Source: Variovorax boronicumulans (GTDB lineage Bacteria; Pseudomonadota; Gammaproteobacteria; Burkholderiales; Burkholderiaceae_C). From it: a stretch of DNA of 64,000 nucleotides. Both the position numbers and the translations under genes were made by a program. Within the stretch, counting starts at the first letter, position 1. Each line of letters begins with the position of its first letter. This document shows, piece after piece, positions 18,121 to 27,129 of this stretch. The notes beneath the pieces are model-generated. The model searched no databases. It saw only the letters and a list, made by a program, of their open reading frames with translations, and had not been told where the DNA came from. The stretch covers positions 282,897 to 346,896 of the forward strand of contig NZ_VEDO01000006.1 in assembly GCF_007677875.1 (NCBI RefSeq), read 5' to 3'.

Positions 18121-19035
18121 ATGCCAGCACCTGCCCTGTTCCCGCGCCCGACCGCCTTGCTGCTGTTGTCGGCCATCGCCTGCTGCTTCGCGGGCAACCA
18201 TGTGGCGGCGCGGCTCGCCTTCGACGACGGCGCCGGCGTGCTGACGGCCGTGCTGTGCCGTGCCGGCACGGCGCTGCTGGTGCTGGGCACGCTGGTGCTG
18301 GTGCGGCATGAGCGGCTGTCGCTGCCGGCCACCACGCGCCGCTGGCAGCTGCTGCTGGGCCTGTTGATCGCGGTGCAGAGCCTGTGCCTGTACTCGGCTG
18401 TGGCGCGCATCCCGGTGGCGCTGGCGCTGCTGCTGGGCAACACCTTCCCGGTGCTGCTGGCGCTGCTGAACTGGGCCAGCGGCGGCAAGCCGCCGACGCG
18501 GCGCGCCTGCGCCGTCATGGGCGTGGTGCTGCTGGGCCTGCTGCTCGCGCTGAACGTGCCGGCGCGGCTGGAGGAGGCGCGCACCGGCACGGGCGGCATC
18601 GCCTGGGGCGCGGGCGTGGCCTTCGCGCTGACGGCGGCCTCGGTCTTCGCCTGCGCACTGTGGGTCACCGACCGCAAGCTCGCCGCGCTGCCGGGCACGG
18701 TGCGCAGCTTCTACACCATGCTCACGGTGTGCTGCAGCCTGGCCATCGCCGGCGCGGCCGGTGCCATTCCCGGCGGCATGGCCTGGCCCCAGCACAGCCA
18801 GGGCTGGGCCGGCCTGGTAGTGCTGATGCTGCTCTACACCACGGGCTTCACGCTGCTGTTCGTGACGGTGCCGCGGCTGGACATGGCGCGCAACGCGCCG
18901 ATGATGAACGTGGAGCCGATCGCCACGCTCTTCATCGGCTGGGCCGTGCTGGGCCAGTGGCTGGCGCCGATCCAGATCGCGGGCACGCTGGTGGTGCTGG
19001 CCGGCATCGTGCTGCTCTCGCGCGATCGGCGTTGA
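18121..19035 (+). CDS. EamA/DMT-family transporter
   Basis: The 304-residue inner-membrane protein has about ten helices in two EamA repeats. The first repeat covers about residues 10-145 (GNHVAARLAFDDGAGVLTAVLCR) and the second about 160-300 (ending FIGWAVLGQWLAPIQIAGTLVVLAGIVLL). The family exports amino acids, nucleobases or other metabolites. The substrate is not predictable. It sits between an acetyltransferase and trehalase in a co-directional run. Confidence 0.88.
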   Translation: MPAPALFPRPTALLLLSAIACCFAGNHVAARLAFDDGAGVLTAVLCRAGTALLVLGTLVLVRHERLSLPATTRRWQLLLGLLIAVQSLCLYSAVARIPVALALLLGNTFPVLLALLNWASGGKPPTRRACAVMGVVLLGLLLALNVPARLEEARTGTGGIAWGAGVAFALTAASVFACALWVTDRKLAALPGTVRSFYTMLTVCCSLAIAGAAGAIPGGMAWPQHSQGWAGLVVLMLLYTTGFTLLFVTVPRLDMARNAPMMNVEPIATLFIGWAVLGQWLAPIQIAGTLVVLAGIVLLSRDRR

Positions 19036-19078
19036 CCGACAGCGTGCGGCGACCGAAGCGGGCAAGATCGGCGCGTCC

Positions 19079-20674
19079 ATGCACCCCGCACCGCCCGCCC
19101 CCCGCGGCATCCACACCGAACCCGCCACGCGCCACGCTGCGGCCCAGCGCCACCCGCCGCCGGACACGCACACACCGGCCGACCGCTACGCGGAGCTGTT
19201 CGAGGCGGTGCAGCGCGCGGGCGTGTTCCCCGACAGCAAGACCTTCCCCGACTGCGCGCCCCTGGCCGCGCCCGAGCAGATCCTCGCGGCCTATCGCCAG
19301 GCCCGCACGGCGCCGGGCTTCGACCTGGTCACCTTCGTGGCTGCGCATTTCGAGCCGCAGCGGCCGGCGCTGGCCAGCCATGCCGGCGCGCCGGCGCAGG
19401 ACCTGCGCCAGCACATCGACCGGCTCTGGGACGAACTCACGCGCCACCCCGACCGGCATCCGCACCGCGGCTCGCTGCTCGCGCTGCCGCACCCCTACGT
19501 GGTGCCGGGCGGTCGCTTCGTCGAGATGTACTACTGGGATTCGTACTTCACCATGCTGGGCCTGGCGGCCAGCGGCCGCACGCAGCTGCTGCATGCGATG
19601 ACCGACAACTTCGCCTACCTGATCGAGCGCTTCGGCCATGTGCCCAATGGCACGCGCACCTACTACCTGAGCCGCTCGCAGCCGCCGCTGTTCGCCTGCA
19701 TGGCCGAGCTCTGCGAGGGCTGCGGCGGCCAGGGCGCGCTGCGCTACCTGCCACAGCTGCTGCGCGAGCATGCCTTCTGGATGGACGGTGCCGACACGCT
19801 GGCGCCGGGCCAGGCCCACCGGCGCGTGGTGCGCCTGGCCGATGGCGGCCTGCTCAACCGCTACTGGGACGACCGAGACCAGCCGCGCGAGGAGGCCTGG
19901 CGCGAGGACGTGGCCACCGCCGCGGCGGCACCGCAGCGGCCGGCGGCCGAGGTGTTCCGCGAGCTGCGCGCCGCCGCCGAGTCGGGTTGGGATTTCAGCA
20001 GCCGCTGGCTCGACAGCCCGGCGCCCGGCAGCGACCGGCTGCAGGCCCTGGCCACCATCCGCACCACACGCATCGTGCCGGTGGACCTCAACGCGCTGCT
20101 GCACAAGGTGGAAAGCCGCATCGCCCACCTGGCCGCGCAGGCCGGCGACGCCGCCCTGGCCAGCCGGCACCAGGCCCTGGCCGACGCGCGCCACGCGGCC
20201 ATGGACCGCTGGCTCTGGAACGAGGACGCAGGCGCCTGGCTCGACCTCGACTGGCCCGAGCAGCGGCCGCGCCCGGCCCTGAACGCCGCCACCGCCACCC
20301 CGCTGTTCACGCGCACGGCCAGTGCGACGCAGGCGCGCCGGCTGGCCGACACGCTGGCGCGCCGCCTGCTCGTGCCCGGCGGCCTGGCCACCACCGAGCA
20401 GTGCAGCGCCGAGCAGTGGGACCGGCCCAACGGCTGGGCGCCGCTGCAGTGGATCGCCGCCGAAGGCCTGGCCGCCTATGGCCAGGACGCGCTCGCCGGC
20501 GAGATCCGCGCGCGCTGGCTGCGCACCGTGCAGGCGGTGTACGGCCGCGAGCACCGGCTGGTCGAGAAGTACGCGCTGCTGGCCCACCCCGAGGCCCAGG
20601 GTGGCAGCGGCGGCGAGTACCCGCTGCAGGACGGCTTCGGCTGGACCAATGGCGTCACGCGCCAGTGGCTTTGA
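19079..20674 (+). CDS. treF: Cytoplasmic alpha,alpha-trehalase (GH37)
   Basis: The 531-residue GH37 enzyme hydrolyses trehalose to two glucose. Both family signatures are intact: PGGRFVEMYYWDSY starting at residue 143 and QWDRPNGWAP. The catalytic acid is Asp305 in ESGWDFSSRW, and the base is Glu513 in GGEYPLQDGFGWTNGV. There is no signal peptide; the N-terminal 30 residues are Pro/His-rich and look disordered. It is therefore the cytoplasmic TreF type, fitting osmolyte turnover. No trehalose synthesis gene is nearby. Confidence 0.92.
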   Translation: MHPAPPAPRGIHTEPATRHAAAQRHPPPDTHTPADRYAELFEAVQRAGVFPDSKTFPDCAPLAAPEQILAAYRQARTAPGFDLVTFVAAHFEPQRPALASHAGAPAQDLRQHIDRLWDELTRHPDRHPHRGSLLALPHPYVVPGGRFVEMYYWDSYFTMLGLAASGRTQLLHAMTDNFAYLIERFGHVPNGTRTYYLSRSQPPLFACMAELCEGCGGQGALRYLPQLLREHAFWMDGADTLAPGQAHRRVVRLADGGLLNRYWDDRDQPREEAWREDVATAAAAPQRPAAEVFRELRAAAESGWDFSSRWLDSPAPGSDRLQALATIRTTRIVPVDLNALLHKVESRIAHLAAQAGDAALASRHQALADARHAAMDRWLWNEDAGAWLDLDWPEQRPRPALNAATATPLFTRTASATQARRLADTLARRLLVPGGLATTEQCSAEQWDRPNGWAPLQWIAAEGLAAYGQDALAGEIRARWLRTVQAVYGREHRLVEKYALLAHPEAQGGSGGEYPLQDGFGWTNGVTRQWL

Positions 20675-20697
20675 GGCCGCAGCTACGATCGCGCCCC

Positions 20698-21252
20698 ATG
20701 CCGCATTCCCATGAACCGCCCTGCGTCGCCCTGTACTGGGACTTCGAGAACCTGCACGCCGGCCTGGTCGAGGCGCGCGCGGGCGAGGGCCACTACGCCA
20801 AGCCCGACGTGCGCTTCAAGCTGCAGGAGCCGCTCGTGGACGTGGCGGCCGTCACGGCCGCGGCGATGGCCGAAGGCCCGCTGGCCATCCACCGCGCCTA
20901 CTGCAACTGGCAGTTCTTCAGCCGCTACCGCGATGCGCTGATGCAGGCCGGCATGGACCTCGTGCAGATGTTCCCGCCCGGCGGCGCGGCCAAGAACGGT
21001 GCCGACATCCGGCTCAGCCTGGACGTGCTGGAGGACCTCACGCGCTTCCCGCACATCCGCACCGTGGTGGTGGTGGGCGGCGACAGCGACTTCCTGCCGC
21101 TGGCGCAGAAGGTCCACGCGGCCGGCCGCCGGCTGGTGGGCGTGGGCACGCGGCCCAACACCAACCGCCACTGGGCAGGCGCCTGCGATGCCTTCCTGTG
21201 GTACGAGGACCTGGCCGGCGGTGCGGCCGCAGATGTGCCGGCGAGCGCCTGA
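20698..21252 (+). CDS. NYN-domain protein (putative ribonuclease)
   Basis: The 184-residue protein is a single NYN (PIN-like) domain. The acidic residues expected at the metal site are present: ALYWDFENLH near residue 15, NGADIRLSLDVLED near 100-113, and VVVGGDSDFLPLAQ near 125. The family includes LabA/MARF1-type proteins with predicted RNase activity. It has no C-terminal OST-HTH/LOTUS domain. It lies 23 bases after trehalase and 25 bases before moeA. RNA or DNA substrate is unknown. Confidence 0.85.
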   Translation: MPHSHEPPCVALYWDFENLHAGLVEARAGEGHYAKPDVRFKLQEPLVDVAAVTAAAMAEGPLAIHRAYCNWQFFSRYRDALMQAGMDLVQMFPPGGAAKNGADIRLSLDVLEDLTRFPHIRTVVVVGGDSDFLPLAQKVHAAGRRLVGVGTRPNTNRHWAGACDAFLWYEDLAGGAAADVPASA

Positions 21253-21277
21253 AAACCCCGCTCCTATACTGGCCCGG

Positions 21278-22531
21278 ATGCAGTCGACCGCCCCAGTCTC
21301 CACCACCGACGTGCGCATGCGCGGCTTCACGCAACGGGCCGAAGTGCCCACCGCACTGGCCTGGATCGATGCCCACTCGCCATGCCTCGCGGCCGAGACG
21401 GTGGCCACCGAAGACGCCACCGGCCGCGTGCTCGCAGAGGATCTCGTCGCGCCCATCGCGGTGCCCGAATTCGACCGCGCCGCCATGGACGGCTACGCAC
21501 TGCGCGGCGGCGAAACCACCGGTGCGGGCGACTACAACCCGCTCGAATTCGCAGTCGTGGGCCAGGCCTTCCCCGGGCGTCCGTTCGAGGGCACCGTGCC
21601 CGCGGGCGCGGCCGTGCGCATCATGACCGGCGCGCCCGTGCCGGCCGGGCTGGACGCGGTGCTGCCCGCCGAGTACGCGCGCGAGGAACACGGCCGCGTG
21701 GCCGTGGCCCAGCCCGTGGCGCCCGGCCAGCACGTGGGCCGCGTGGGCGAGGACATCGCGCGCGGCAGCCCGGCGCTGGCCGCGGGCCGGCGGCTGCGGC
21801 CGCAGGACGCGGGCCTCATTGCCTCGCTGGGCCTGGCCCATGTGCAGGTGCTGCGCCAGCCGCGCGTGCGCCTGCTGGTCACCGGCAACGAGGTGCGCGC
21901 GCCGGGCCAGGCCAAGGGCCCGCACGAGATCTACGACGCGAACTCGGTCACGCTGCGCGGCCTGGTGGCGCGCGACGGCGGCCTGCTCGAATCGCACCAG
22001 CGCCTGGGCGACGGCCCGGAGCGGATCGCCCAGGCGCTGGCCGCGCCGGGCGCCGATGTGGTGCTGGTCTCAGGCGGCTCCAGCGTGGGCGCCGAAGACC
22101 ATGCGCCGCGCCTGCTGGCACGCCTCGGCGAGCTGGCCATCCACGGCGTCGCCATGCGCCCGTCCAGCCCGGCCGGCATGGGCCGCATCGGCACGGCGCT
22201 GGTGTTCCTGCTGCCGGGCAACCCGGTCTCCTGCCTCTGCGCCTACGACTTCTTCGCCGGCCGCGCCATCCGCCGCCTGGGCGGCCGGCCGGACGACTGG
22301 CCCTACCCGCGCGTGCAGGCACTGCTTGCGCGCAAGATCGTCTCGCAGGTCGGCCGCCTCGACTATGTGCGCGTGAAGCTCGGCGCCGAGGGCGTGGAGC
22401 CCCTTGCGCTGTCGGGCGCCTCGGTGCTGAGCTCCACGGTGCGGGCCGACGGCTTCGTCGTCGTACCGGCCGAAAGCGAGGGCCACGGCGCCGGCAGCGA
22501 CGTGACCGTCCATCTCTACGCATGCCCGTGA
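21278..22531 (+). CDS. moeA: Molybdopterin molybdenumtransferase
   Basis: The 417-residue MoeA inserts molybdate (or tungstate) into adenylylated molybdopterin. It shows PIAVPEFDRAAMDGYAL near residue 60, GTVPAGAAVRIMTGAPVPAGLDAVL, VLLTGNE-type VTGNEVRAPG, the MPT-binding VLVSGGSSVGAEDHAP and LPGNPVSCLCAYDFF, covering all four structural domains. The gene opens the metal-cofactor part of the formate dehydrogenase island. Its stop overlaps the start of the next gene, a second MoeA, by ten bases, so the two are surely co-translated. Confidence 0.92.
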   Translation: MQSTAPVSTTDVRMRGFTQRAEVPTALAWIDAHSPCLAAETVATEDATGRVLAEDLVAPIAVPEFDRAAMDGYALRGGETTGAGDYNPLEFAVVGQAFPGRPFEGTVPAGAAVRIMTGAPVPAGLDAVLPAEYAREEHGRVAVAQPVAPGQHVGRVGEDIARGSPALAAGRRLRPQDAGLIASLGLAHVQVLRQPRVRLLVTGNEVRAPGQAKGPHEIYDANSVTLRGLVARDGGLLESHQRLGDGPERIAQALAAPGADVVLVSGGSSVGAEDHAPRLLARLGELAIHGVAMRPSSPAGMGRIGTALVFLLPGNPVSCLCAYDFFAGRAIRRLGGRPDDWPYPRVQALLARKIVSQVGRLDYVRVKLGAEGVEPLALSGASVLSSTVRADGFVVVPAESEGHGAGSDVTVHLYACP

Positions 22532-24438
22532 AAGCCCAATCGCAGTTTCTCCATGTGCTCACGCGCGACGAGGCGGAGCGCCGCTTCCGCGAACATCTGA
22601 CACTCGCGCCGCTGGGCGCCGAGACCGTGGCGCTGCACGCCGCACTGGGCCGTGTGCTGGCCGAGGATGTGGTGGCCGCCGTCGACGTGCCCGGCTTCGA
22701 CCGCTCCAACGTGGACGGCTTCGCCGTGCAGGCCGCCGACACGTGGGGCGCGATGGAGGAGGAGCCGCGCCTGCTGGCTCTCACGGCCGAGACGCTGGCG
22801 CCCGGCACCGTGCCGCAAACCGAAGTGACCGCGGGCGGGGCCACTTCCATCGCCACCGGGGGCATGCTGCCGCGCGGCGCCGACGCGGTGGTGATGGTGG
22901 AACACACCGACCTGGAAGGTGGCCGGCTGGTGCTGCGCCGCGCCGCCACCGCGGGCGAGAACGTGAGCTACGCCGGCACCGACATCGCGCGCGGCGAGAC
23001 TGTGCTGCGCGCCGGCCAGCCGCTAAGCTCGCGCGAGATCGGCGTGCTCGCCGCGCTTGGCCTGGACCGCGTGTCCGTGCACCGCAAGCCGCGCGTGGCC
23101 ATCTTCTCCACCGGCAACGAGATCGTGGCGCCGGGCGCGCCGCTGCCCGTGGGTGCGGTGTACGACTCCAACGCCGCCATCCTCGCGGCCGCGGTGGAGG
23201 AACTGGGCGGCGAGCCCGTGCGCCTGGGCGTCATCCCCGACGACGAAGCCCGGCTGGCGGCCGCACTGCGCCAGGGCCTGGATTGCGACGCCGTGGTGTT
23301 CTCGGGCGGCACCTCCAAGGGCGAGGGCGACCTGTCCTACCGCATCGTGGCCGCGCTGCAGGACCCCGGCATCGTCGCGCACGGCGTAGCGCTCAAGCCC
23401 GGCAAGCCGGTCTGCCTGGCCGTGACGCAGGGCAAGCCGGTGGCGGTCCTGCCGGGCTTTCCGACCTCGGCGGTGTTCACCTTCCACGAGTTCATGGCGC
23501 CCGTCATCCGCGCCTTCGGCGGGCTGCCGCCCGAGCAGCGCCAGCTGGTGGATGCACGCCTGCCCATGCGCGTGAATTCCGAGCGCGGCCGCACCGAATA
23601 CCTGCTGGTCGGCCTGGTGCCGGGCGAGCAGGGCCTGGCGGCCTACCCCATGGGCAAGGGCTCTGGCTCGGTCACCACGTTCAGCGGCGCCGACGGCTTC
23701 ATCACCATCGGCCAGCACACCGAGATCCTTGACGCAGGCACGCCCGTGCAGGTGCAACTGCTGGGCCGGAGCCTGCAGGCGGCCGACCTGATCCTGGTCG
23801 GCAGCCACTGCGTGGGCCTGGACTGGCTGGCAGGTGCCCTGGTCCGCCAGGGCCTGCGCACCAAGAGCATGAGCGTGGGCAGCACGGGCGGCCTGATGGC
23901 GGCCCGGCGCGGCGAGTGCGACCTGGGCGGCATCCACCTCATGGACCCGGCCACGGGCCATTACAACACCCACCTGCTGACGCCCGCGCTGGAGCTGGTG
24001 CCGGGCTACGGCCGCATGCAGGGCATCGTGTACCGCCGTGGCGATGCGCGCTTCGAAGGCCTTGACGCGGCCGCGGCCATCGCTGCGGCGCTTGGCGATG
24101 CCGGCTGCGTGATGGTCAACCGCAATGCCGGCAGCGGCACGCGCATTCTCATCGACCGGCTGCTCGGCGGCGCCCAGCCCGCGGGCTACGGCGTGCAGAC
24201 CAAGTCGCACAACGCCGTGGCGGTGGCCGTGGCGCAGGGCCGTGCCGACTGGGGCCTGGCCATCGACACGGTGGCGCGGCAGTACGGGCTGGGCTTCATT
24301 CCCGTGCAGGAGGAGCGCTACGACTTCGTGCTGCCGCGGGACCGGCTGGCGCGCGCGCCGGTGCAGGCCTTTCTCGCGCTGCTGCGATCGGACGCGGCGC
24401 GCGCCGCGCTGCGCGAACTGGGCTTTCGCGTCGACTGA
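22522..24438 (+). CDS. MoeA fused to a periplasmic-binding-like domain
   Basis: The 638-residue fusion protein has residues 1-410 as a full MoeA (VPGFDRSNVDGFAV, ATGGMLPRGADAVVMVEHTD, IFSTGNEIVAPG, FSGGTSKGEGDLSYR, LPGFPTSAVFTFHEFMAP). Residues 418-638 form a type-2 binding-protein fold (ILVGSHCVGLDWLAG, VGSTGGLMAARRGECDLGGIHLMD, VNRNAGSGTRILIDRLL) related to molybdate/tungstate or LysR-type effector domains. There is no signal peptide, so it is cytoplasmic. Such MoeA-PBP fusions are known. The extra domain may deliver or discriminate the oxyanion, making this the island's second, possibly tungsten-dedicated, transferase (inference). Confidence 0.9.
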   Translation: MPVKAQSQFLHVLTRDEAERRFREHLTLAPLGAETVALHAALGRVLAEDVVAAVDVPGFDRSNVDGFAVQAADTWGAMEEEPRLLALTAETLAPGTVPQTEVTAGGATSIATGGMLPRGADAVVMVEHTDLEGGRLVLRRAATAGENVSYAGTDIARGETVLRAGQPLSSREIGVLAALGLDRVSVHRKPRVAIFSTGNEIVAPGAPLPVGAVYDSNAAILAAAVEELGGEPVRLGVIPDDEARLAAALRQGLDCDAVVFSGGTSKGEGDLSYRIVAALQDPGIVAHGVALKPGKPVCLAVTQGKPVAVLPGFPTSAVFTFHEFMAPVIRAFGGLPPEQRQLVDARLPMRVNSERGRTEYLLVGLVPGEQGLAAYPMGKGSGSVTTFSGADGFITIGQHTEILDAGTPVQVQLLGRSLQAADLILVGSHCVGLDWLAGALVRQGLRTKSMSVGSTGGLMAARRGECDLGGIHLMDPATGHYNTHLLTPALELVPGYGRMQGIVYRRGDARFEGLDAAAAIAAALGDAGCVMVNRNAGSGTRILIDRLLGGAQPAGYGVQTKSHNAVAVAVAQGRADWGLAIDTVARQYGLGFIPVQEERYDFVLPRDRLARAPVQAFLALLRSDAARAALRELGFRVD

Positions 24439-24541
24439 GAGGGGCTGACATGGCGGCGCCTATGCAGCGCCGTTCCTATCGCGCAGCGGGAAGCGGGCCG
24501 CCAGAATCGGCCCCCTCCTTCCTTCCTAGGCTCCCGCCCCG

Positions 24542-25360
24542 ATGCTGCTGCGCCAACGCCTCCTGCTCCTCGCCCTGCCCGCCGCCCTGCTTGCCTGCGC
24601 CGCCCAGGCGCAGGAGAAATTCATCGTGCTGGCCTCGACCACCTCGACCGAGCAGTCGGGTCTGTTCAAGCACCTGCTGCCGCAGTTCACGCAGGCCAGC
24701 GGCACTGCGGTGCGCGTGGTGGCGGTGGGCACCGGCCAGGCGCTGGACATGGCGCGCCGCGGCGACGCCGACGCGCTGTTCGTGCACGACCAGCCGGCAG
24801 AGGAGAAGTTCGTGGCCGACGGCTTCGGCCTGGAGCGCCGCCCCGTCATGTACAACGACTTCGTGCTGATCGGCCCCCAGGCCGACCCGGCGGGCACGCG
24901 CGGCAACGCGATCGCCGCCGCGCTCAAGCGGCTGGCCGAGACGGGAGCAGGCTTCGTCTCGCGCGGCGACAAGAGCGGCACCCACGCGGCCGAGCTGCGC
25001 CAGTGGAAGCTCGCCGGTGTCGACCTGGCCGCCGCCAAGCCGGCCGGCTACAAGGAATGCGGCTGCGGCATGGGGCCGGCGCTCAACATCGCGGCCTCCA
25101 CCGGCGCCTACGTGCTGGCCGACCGCGGCACCTGGCTCAGCTTCAAGAACCGCGCCGACCTGGGCATCCTGGTCGAGGGCGACAGGCAGCTGTTCAACCA
25201 GTACGGCGTGATCGTGGTAAACCCCGCCAGGCACCCGCATGTGAAGAAGGATTTGGCGCAGGGCTTTGCCGACTGGGTGGTCTCGCCGGCGGGCCAGGCC
25301 GCGATCGCTTCCTACACCATTGGCGGCGAGCAGCTGTTCTTCCCGAACGCGACGCAGTGA
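24542..25360 (+). CDS. tupA: Tungstate-binding periplasmic protein
   Basis: The 272-residue exported solute-binding protein has a signal peptide (MLLRQRLLLLALPAALLACA, cleavage near AAQAQ). The oxyanion-binding region IVLASTTSTEQSGLF and MARRGDADALFVHDQPAEEKFVADGFG are TupA hallmarks; molybdate-specific ModA lacks the TTS block. The remainder (NDFVLIGPQADPAG, GAGFVSRGDKSGTHAAE) is standard for the family. The cognate membrane part is not adjacent. The likely partner is the permease-ATPase fusion at 37642, about 12 kb downstream on the far side of the formate dehydrogenase genes. Confidence 0.9.
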   Translation: MLLRQRLLLLALPAALLACAAQAQEKFIVLASTTSTEQSGLFKHLLPQFTQASGTAVRVVAVGTGQALDMARRGDADALFVHDQPAEEKFVADGFGLERRPVMYNDFVLIGPQADPAGTRGNAIAAALKRLAETGAGFVSRGDKSGTHAAELRQWKLAGVDLAAAKPAGYKECGCGMGPALNIAASTGAYVLADRGTWLSFKNRADLGILVEGDRQLFNQYGVIVVNPARHPHVKKDLAQGFADWVVSPAGQAAIASYTIGGEQLFFPNATQ

Positions 25361-25407
25361 ACGCGGGCGGCCATGGGACACTGCGGCCCCTTCACCCCGC
25401 CCTGCCC

Positions 25408-26526
25408 ATGCCTTCTTCCCGCCGCGGCATCCACCTGCGCTATACCTTCGAGACCGCCGCGACGCCGGGCCAGCAACGCGCCGAAATCGAGAACCCCTTG
25501 TTCGACCTGCTCTCGGCCGTGCAGGCCGAAGGTTCCATCAGCGCCGCCGCACGCGCGCTGGACAGTTCCTACCGCCATGCCTGGGGCGCGCTCAAGCACT
25601 GGGAGGAGGTGCTGGGCGCGCCGCTGGTGCTCTGGGGCCAGGGCCGCCATGCGCGGCTGACGCCGTTCGCGCAGCGCCTGTTGTGGGCCGAGCGCCAGGC
25701 CCGCGTGCGCATGACGCCGCATGTGGAGGCGCTGCGCGCCGAACTGGCGCGCGTGTTCGCGCTGGCCGACGACGCCGCGCTGCAGGTGCTGGAGATCTTC
25801 GCCAGCCACGACCTGGGCCTGCCGCGGCTGCAGGCGCTGGCCGAGGAACACGACGGCCTGCACATCGCCCTGCGCTTCGCCGGCAGCCAGGAGGCGCTGC
25901 GCGCGCTGGGTGAGGGCCGCTGCCGCGTCGCCGGTTTCCACGTGGCGCAGGACGCAGCGCCCAACAGCGTGATGGCGCGCGCGCTGCGACCGCTGCTGCA
26001 GCCCGGCGCGCACCAGCTGATCGGCAGCCACTGGCGGCGCCAGGGCTGGATCTGGCGCCCAGGCGAGGAGCGGCCCGAGGGCATCGCCGCGCTGGGCACG
26101 GGCCGCTGGCGCTTCGTCGCGCGCCAGCCGTCTTCGGGCACGCGGCTGCTGACCGACCACCTGCTGGCCCAGCACGGCGTGGCACCCGAGGACGTGCCCG
26201 GCTACACCACCCACATGGAAGACACGCACGTGGCCGTGGCGGCGGCGATCGCCAGCGGCGCCGCCGACGTGGGCATCGGCATCGAGGCGGCGGCCGCCGA
26301 GGCGGGCCTCGCGTTCGCGCCGCTGGTCGACGAAAACTACTACCTGCTGTGCCACCAGGAGGACCTGGAGACGCCGCCACTGCGGGCACTGCGCGCGCGC
26401 CTGGCCTCGCCAGCCTGGGCCGATGCTCTGGCCCGGCTGCCGGGCTACGGCGTGCACCGACCGGGCGAGGTGCTGGCGCTCACCAGAGCACTGCCCTGGT
26501 GGCGCGACGCGCGGCCGACGAAGTGA
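25408..26526 (+). CDS. ModE-like regulator with binding-protein effector domain
   Basis: The 372-residue protein has an N-terminal HTH of the ModE/LysR type at residues 1-110 (AVQAEGSISAAARALDSSYRHAWGALKHWEEVLGAPLVLWGQGRHARLTPFAQ). A type-2 periplasmic-binding-like domain follows at about 125-372 (FAGSQEALRALGEGRCRVAGFHV, RQPSSGTRLLTDHLL, HVAVAAAIASGAADVGIGIEAAA). It lacks the TOBE/MOP domains of ModE. It probably senses molybdate or tungstate, or Moco status, and controls this island. It follows tupA by 47 bases and ends three bases from convergent mobA. Confidence 0.85.
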   Translation: MPSSRRGIHLRYTFETAATPGQQRAEIENPLFDLLSAVQAEGSISAAARALDSSYRHAWGALKHWEEVLGAPLVLWGQGRHARLTPFAQRLLWAERQARVRMTPHVEALRAELARVFALADDAALQVLEIFASHDLGLPRLQALAEEHDGLHIALRFAGSQEALRALGEGRCRVAGFHVAQDAAPNSVMARALRPLLQPGAHQLIGSHWRRQGWIWRPGEERPEGIAALGTGRWRFVARQPSSGTRLLTDHLLAQHGVAPEDVPGYTTHMEDTHVAVAAAIASGAADVGIGIEAAAAEAGLAFAPLVDENYYLLCHQEDLETPPLRALRARLASPAWADALARLPGYGVHRPGEVLALTRALPWWRDARPTK

Positions 26527-26529
26527 GCC

Positions 26530-27129
26530 TCAACGCTGCAGCTGCTGCAGTTCCTGCGGCGTGTTGGCGTTGAAGAAGGCCGCCGCATCGTCGAACACCA
26601 CCTCGGTCTTGCGGTGCTGGCCGGCCCACAGGCCGAACTTGCGCTCGCCCGTGTGCAGGAAGGCCACCAGGCTCTCGACCAGCTCGGTGCGCAGCAAGCA
26701 AAACACCGGTTGCGCGCGCAGCTTGCCGTCTTCGCGCGTGGCCGCCATGGCGATCTCGGCGTCCTGCGCCGCAGCGGCCGCGGCCAGGCGTTCGACCAGG
26801 TCGGTCGGGAAGTCCGGCGTGTCGCAGGGCACGGTGACCAGCCACGGCGTCTCGGCATGTTCCAGGCCGGTCAGCAGACCGGCCAGCGGGCCCGCATAGC
26901 CTTCCACCGAATCGGGCCAGACCGGCACGCCCATGGCCTCGTAGGCCGACAGGTTGCGGTTGGCACTGAGCATGCTGGTGCCCACCTGTGGCTGCAGGCG
27001 CAGCAGCGCATGCAGGGCCAGCGGCATGCCGCGGTGGTTCTGCAGGCCCTTGTCGACGCCGCCCATGCGGTTGCCACGGCCGCCGGCCAGCACCAGGCCC
27101 GTGATGTCTTCGCGTGCGATGGTGGTCAT
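26530..27129 (-). CDS. mobA: Molybdenum cofactor guanylyltransferase
   Basis: The 199-residue MobA attaches GMP to Mo- or W-molybdopterin to give the MGD form used by DMSO-reductase-family enzymes such as formate dehydrogenase. The GTP-binding [18 protein letters not shown] starts near residue 12. [24 protein letters not shown] and [17 protein letters not shown] blocks follow. The start codon overlaps the stop of the chaperone gene (ATGA), so it is the last gene of the leftward helper operon. Confidence 0.93.
   Translation of the reverse strand: MTTIAREDITGLVLAGGRGNRMGGVDKGLQNHRGMPLALHALLRLQPQVGTSMLSANRNLSAYEAMGVPVWPDSVEGYAGPLAGLLTGLEHAETPWLVTVPCDTPDFPTDLVERLAAAAAAQDAEIAMAATREDGKLRAQPVFCLLRTELVESLVAFLHTGERKFGLWAGQHRKTEVVFDDAAAFFNANTPQELQQLQR

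Noticed and set aside
24439..24541. Possible molybdenum-cofactor riboswitch upstream of tupA
   Set aside because: Only a small GGCGC/GCGCC hairpin is present in 103 bases; the extended multi-helix Moco fold could not be made out.
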